A DNA stretch of 64,000 nucleotides from Symsagittifera roscoffensis (taxonomy: Eukaryota; Xenacoelomorpha; Acoela; Convolutidae), in NCBI RefSeq assembly GCF_963678635.1, contig NC_087069.1:40943883-41007882 (forward strand), read 5' to 3'. Within the stretch, counting starts at the first letter, position 1. Every line of letters begins with the position of its first letter. The notes under the pieces were generated by a model. That model was not told the DNA's origin. It saw only the letters and a program-made list of their open reading frames with translations, and searched no databases. Shown here one piece after another: positions 62,628-64,000 of this stretch. The position numbers and the translations under genes were made by a program.

Positions 62628-63490
62628 GTGGACCCACCAATTCCCTGGGAGGAGTGGAGCGATTTATTTCAACTAGCAAAAATCGCAAAGGAAAAAATCG
62701 ATATCGAAAATCTCCTAAATCCAACGGAACGATATCACCCACTCTCATCAGAACTAGAAAATCCACCGGAAAACGAAACCGATTCTCAAAAAACGTCTCA
62801 TTTGGAAAGGAACATCCGTGAACAAAAGAGGTACGATGATGAAGAAATGGCTTCAATAAAGTCAGAAACTAAGAAATTCAACGGATTGAGATTAGAAGAG
62901 GCGGACAAAAAACTTAGGTCCATACTCTATTTAACCGTTGGAAACGAAGGAAAGAAAATATTTGGCCAAAAGTTCACGAGAGTTAAAGTTCTTCAAATTC
63001 CCTTCAAAGACTCCTGGGAAAATTTGTTCTTAGCATTCGTGAGGAAAACAAATGTAAACTTCGAAAAACATAAGCTTTTGAATAGAAAACGGAGAGATAG
63101 AGAATCATTGGAACAATTTTGGGGAGCACTTGTAGAAACGGCAAAAAGATGTAACATACCCGCAGGAGAAGATGAGTTGATATGAGATATTTTTGTCAAT
63201 AATATGAAGAACTCAGACATCCAACATAAACTCCTCAAGGAAACTTTACCCCCCTAGAAGCACTAAATGAGACCTTGATCGACCAAAAAGGAATAACGAA
63301 CCACATGAAAATGACGAGTACTTTTAGTTTCAACGGATATTCTTCCAACAAATCTTTTAATAAATTTAATAAAAAAATGGAACCCACCCTAAACATCGAG
63401 GAACAACACTTGCATGAAATGCGGCGGAACTTTCTCCAAAGGGCATCTGGCAGTATGCCCCGCAAAAGATACAACTTGTACATCTTGTAA
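62628..63490 (+). pseudogene. Gag of the right-hand Ty3/gypsy fossil
   Basis: The open stretch 62628-63185 (185 residues) starts DPPIPWEEWSDLFQLAKIA, the W-x-x-W-containing beginning of a retrotransposon capsid-like domain. LYLTVGNEGKKIFGQKF, KTNVNFEKHKLLNRKRRDRESLEQFWGALVETAKRC and a DQKGITNH segment (63281-63304) follow. That series is typical of metazoan Ty3/gypsy Gag proteins. The C-terminal open stretch 63275-63490 is basic. Confidence 0.8.
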
Positions 63491-63759
63491 AAATTGAGGT
63501 TAATTTACCAGACTTTGTAAATCACGCCGTAAAAATGTAACTATTGTAGATAGCCAAATTGTACAGAAAACAGGTTGTTATTATCCTTCGGAACAACCGG
63601 ATGTAAATAACGACCGTGTAAATAGAGAATGCTGTGGAGTAATCAACGCATGGTCGGAGTCCGGACAGAGCGATAGCGATGATTACTCTGTTTTAAATGT
63701 GACAACTATCTAGGACAACCAAGGAAAAGAATTGAAGAAATTATCATTGGCCTAGGAAA

Positions 63760-64000
63760 AAAAACCAAGTAATTCTTAATATCCAAGTGGATTCAGCTAG
63801 TCCTGTGAGGTTCCTTAAACAAAATGTCTTACATGAATTGAAGTTACGAGACCCTTATGTGAAGATTTATCCAGTGGATCAGGCGACTAAAGAACTCTAC
63901 TGTGGATTTACAGACAATGCAATCAATATCACTGGAAAGGTAATCTTACCTATTTTCTCAAATGGATGGTCTCACAGGGAATGTCGTTTCTTCTTAACAA
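63760..64000 (+). pseudogene. Protease-like region at the window edge
   Basis: The translation contains VDSASPVRFL at about 63788-63817, in the position of the D(T/S)G loop of a retropepsin. ELYCGFTDNAINITGKVILPIFSNGW follows, and its end resembles ICSSGWKLKGAKFLI in the minus-strand fossil near 4500. The domain is cut by the window end. Confidence 0.6.

Larger units (their letters stand above)
62563..64000 (+). mobile_element. Fossil Ty3/gypsy element, 5' part (gag and protease), cut by window edge
   Basis: It begins with a MAQSNSNEPN-type start near 62563. Gag, a Cys/His-poor linker and a protease-like region follow, then the window ends. The order is that of a Ty3/gypsy element in the plus orientation. 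It belongs to a clade similar to the minus-strand fossil at 3650-5870 and distinct from the giant element. It contains several breaks. Confidence 0.8.

Overview
The window is eukaryotic, AT-rich and packed with repeats. I found no host gene, tRNA or rRNA gene that I could support. The best guess is a nematode of the genus Caenorhabditis (C. remanei-like). The main reason is that the Gag, Pol and downstream proteins of the large LTR element look like protein families I recall from Caenorhabditis assemblies. Long A/T runs and short TTT(N)CAG-type acceptors fit this, but the assignment is inference.

Layout: (1) 1-3655 is the decayed 3' half of an LTR element (copy A). (2) 3650-5870 is a minus-strand Ty3/gypsy fossil of another clade. 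(3) 5870-9360 is AT-rich with no clear gene. (4) 9361-17930 is a satellite of about 82 copies of a 104-bp unit, with higher-order repeats. (5) 17931-25900 is AT-rich, with an interlocked hairpin and a tandem duplication. (6) 25917-57700 is a three-level nest. A fossil Polinton/Maverick DNA polymerase B gene (25917-27657 and 56110-57700) is split by an almost perfectly palindromic element of about 4.1 kb (27663-27873 plus 52250-56104). Each arm of that element carries the C-terminal end of a second kind of virus-like DNA polymerase B. Its left arm is in turn split by a giant LTR retrotransposon, copy B (27874-52249, 24.4 kb). (7) 57701-62560 is AT-rich with no recognised gene. (8) 62563-64000 is the 5' part of another Ty3/gypsy fossil, cut by the window edge.

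The giant LTR element is the most interesting object. It has LTRs of about 887 bp that differ by roughly 2%, a 3-kb leader full of CCCTCCG/CGGAGGG motifs, Gag with zinc knuckles, protease, reverse transcriptase-RNase H, a connector region and integrase. About 10 kb of accessory coding sequence follows: a macro-domain-like module resembling OARD1/TARG1/Poa1, an SGNH/GDSL hydrolase, a second GDSL-like module, and a long series of unrecognised open stretches. Copy A carries diverged versions of the macro-like and SGNH parts in the same order, so these parts belong to the family and are not a single chance capture.

Both copies, the two other Ty3/gypsy pieces, the Polinton and the polymerase-bearing palindrome are treated as fossils; all contain breaks. 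Relative ages follow from the nesting: Polinton first, palindrome second, giant LTR element last.
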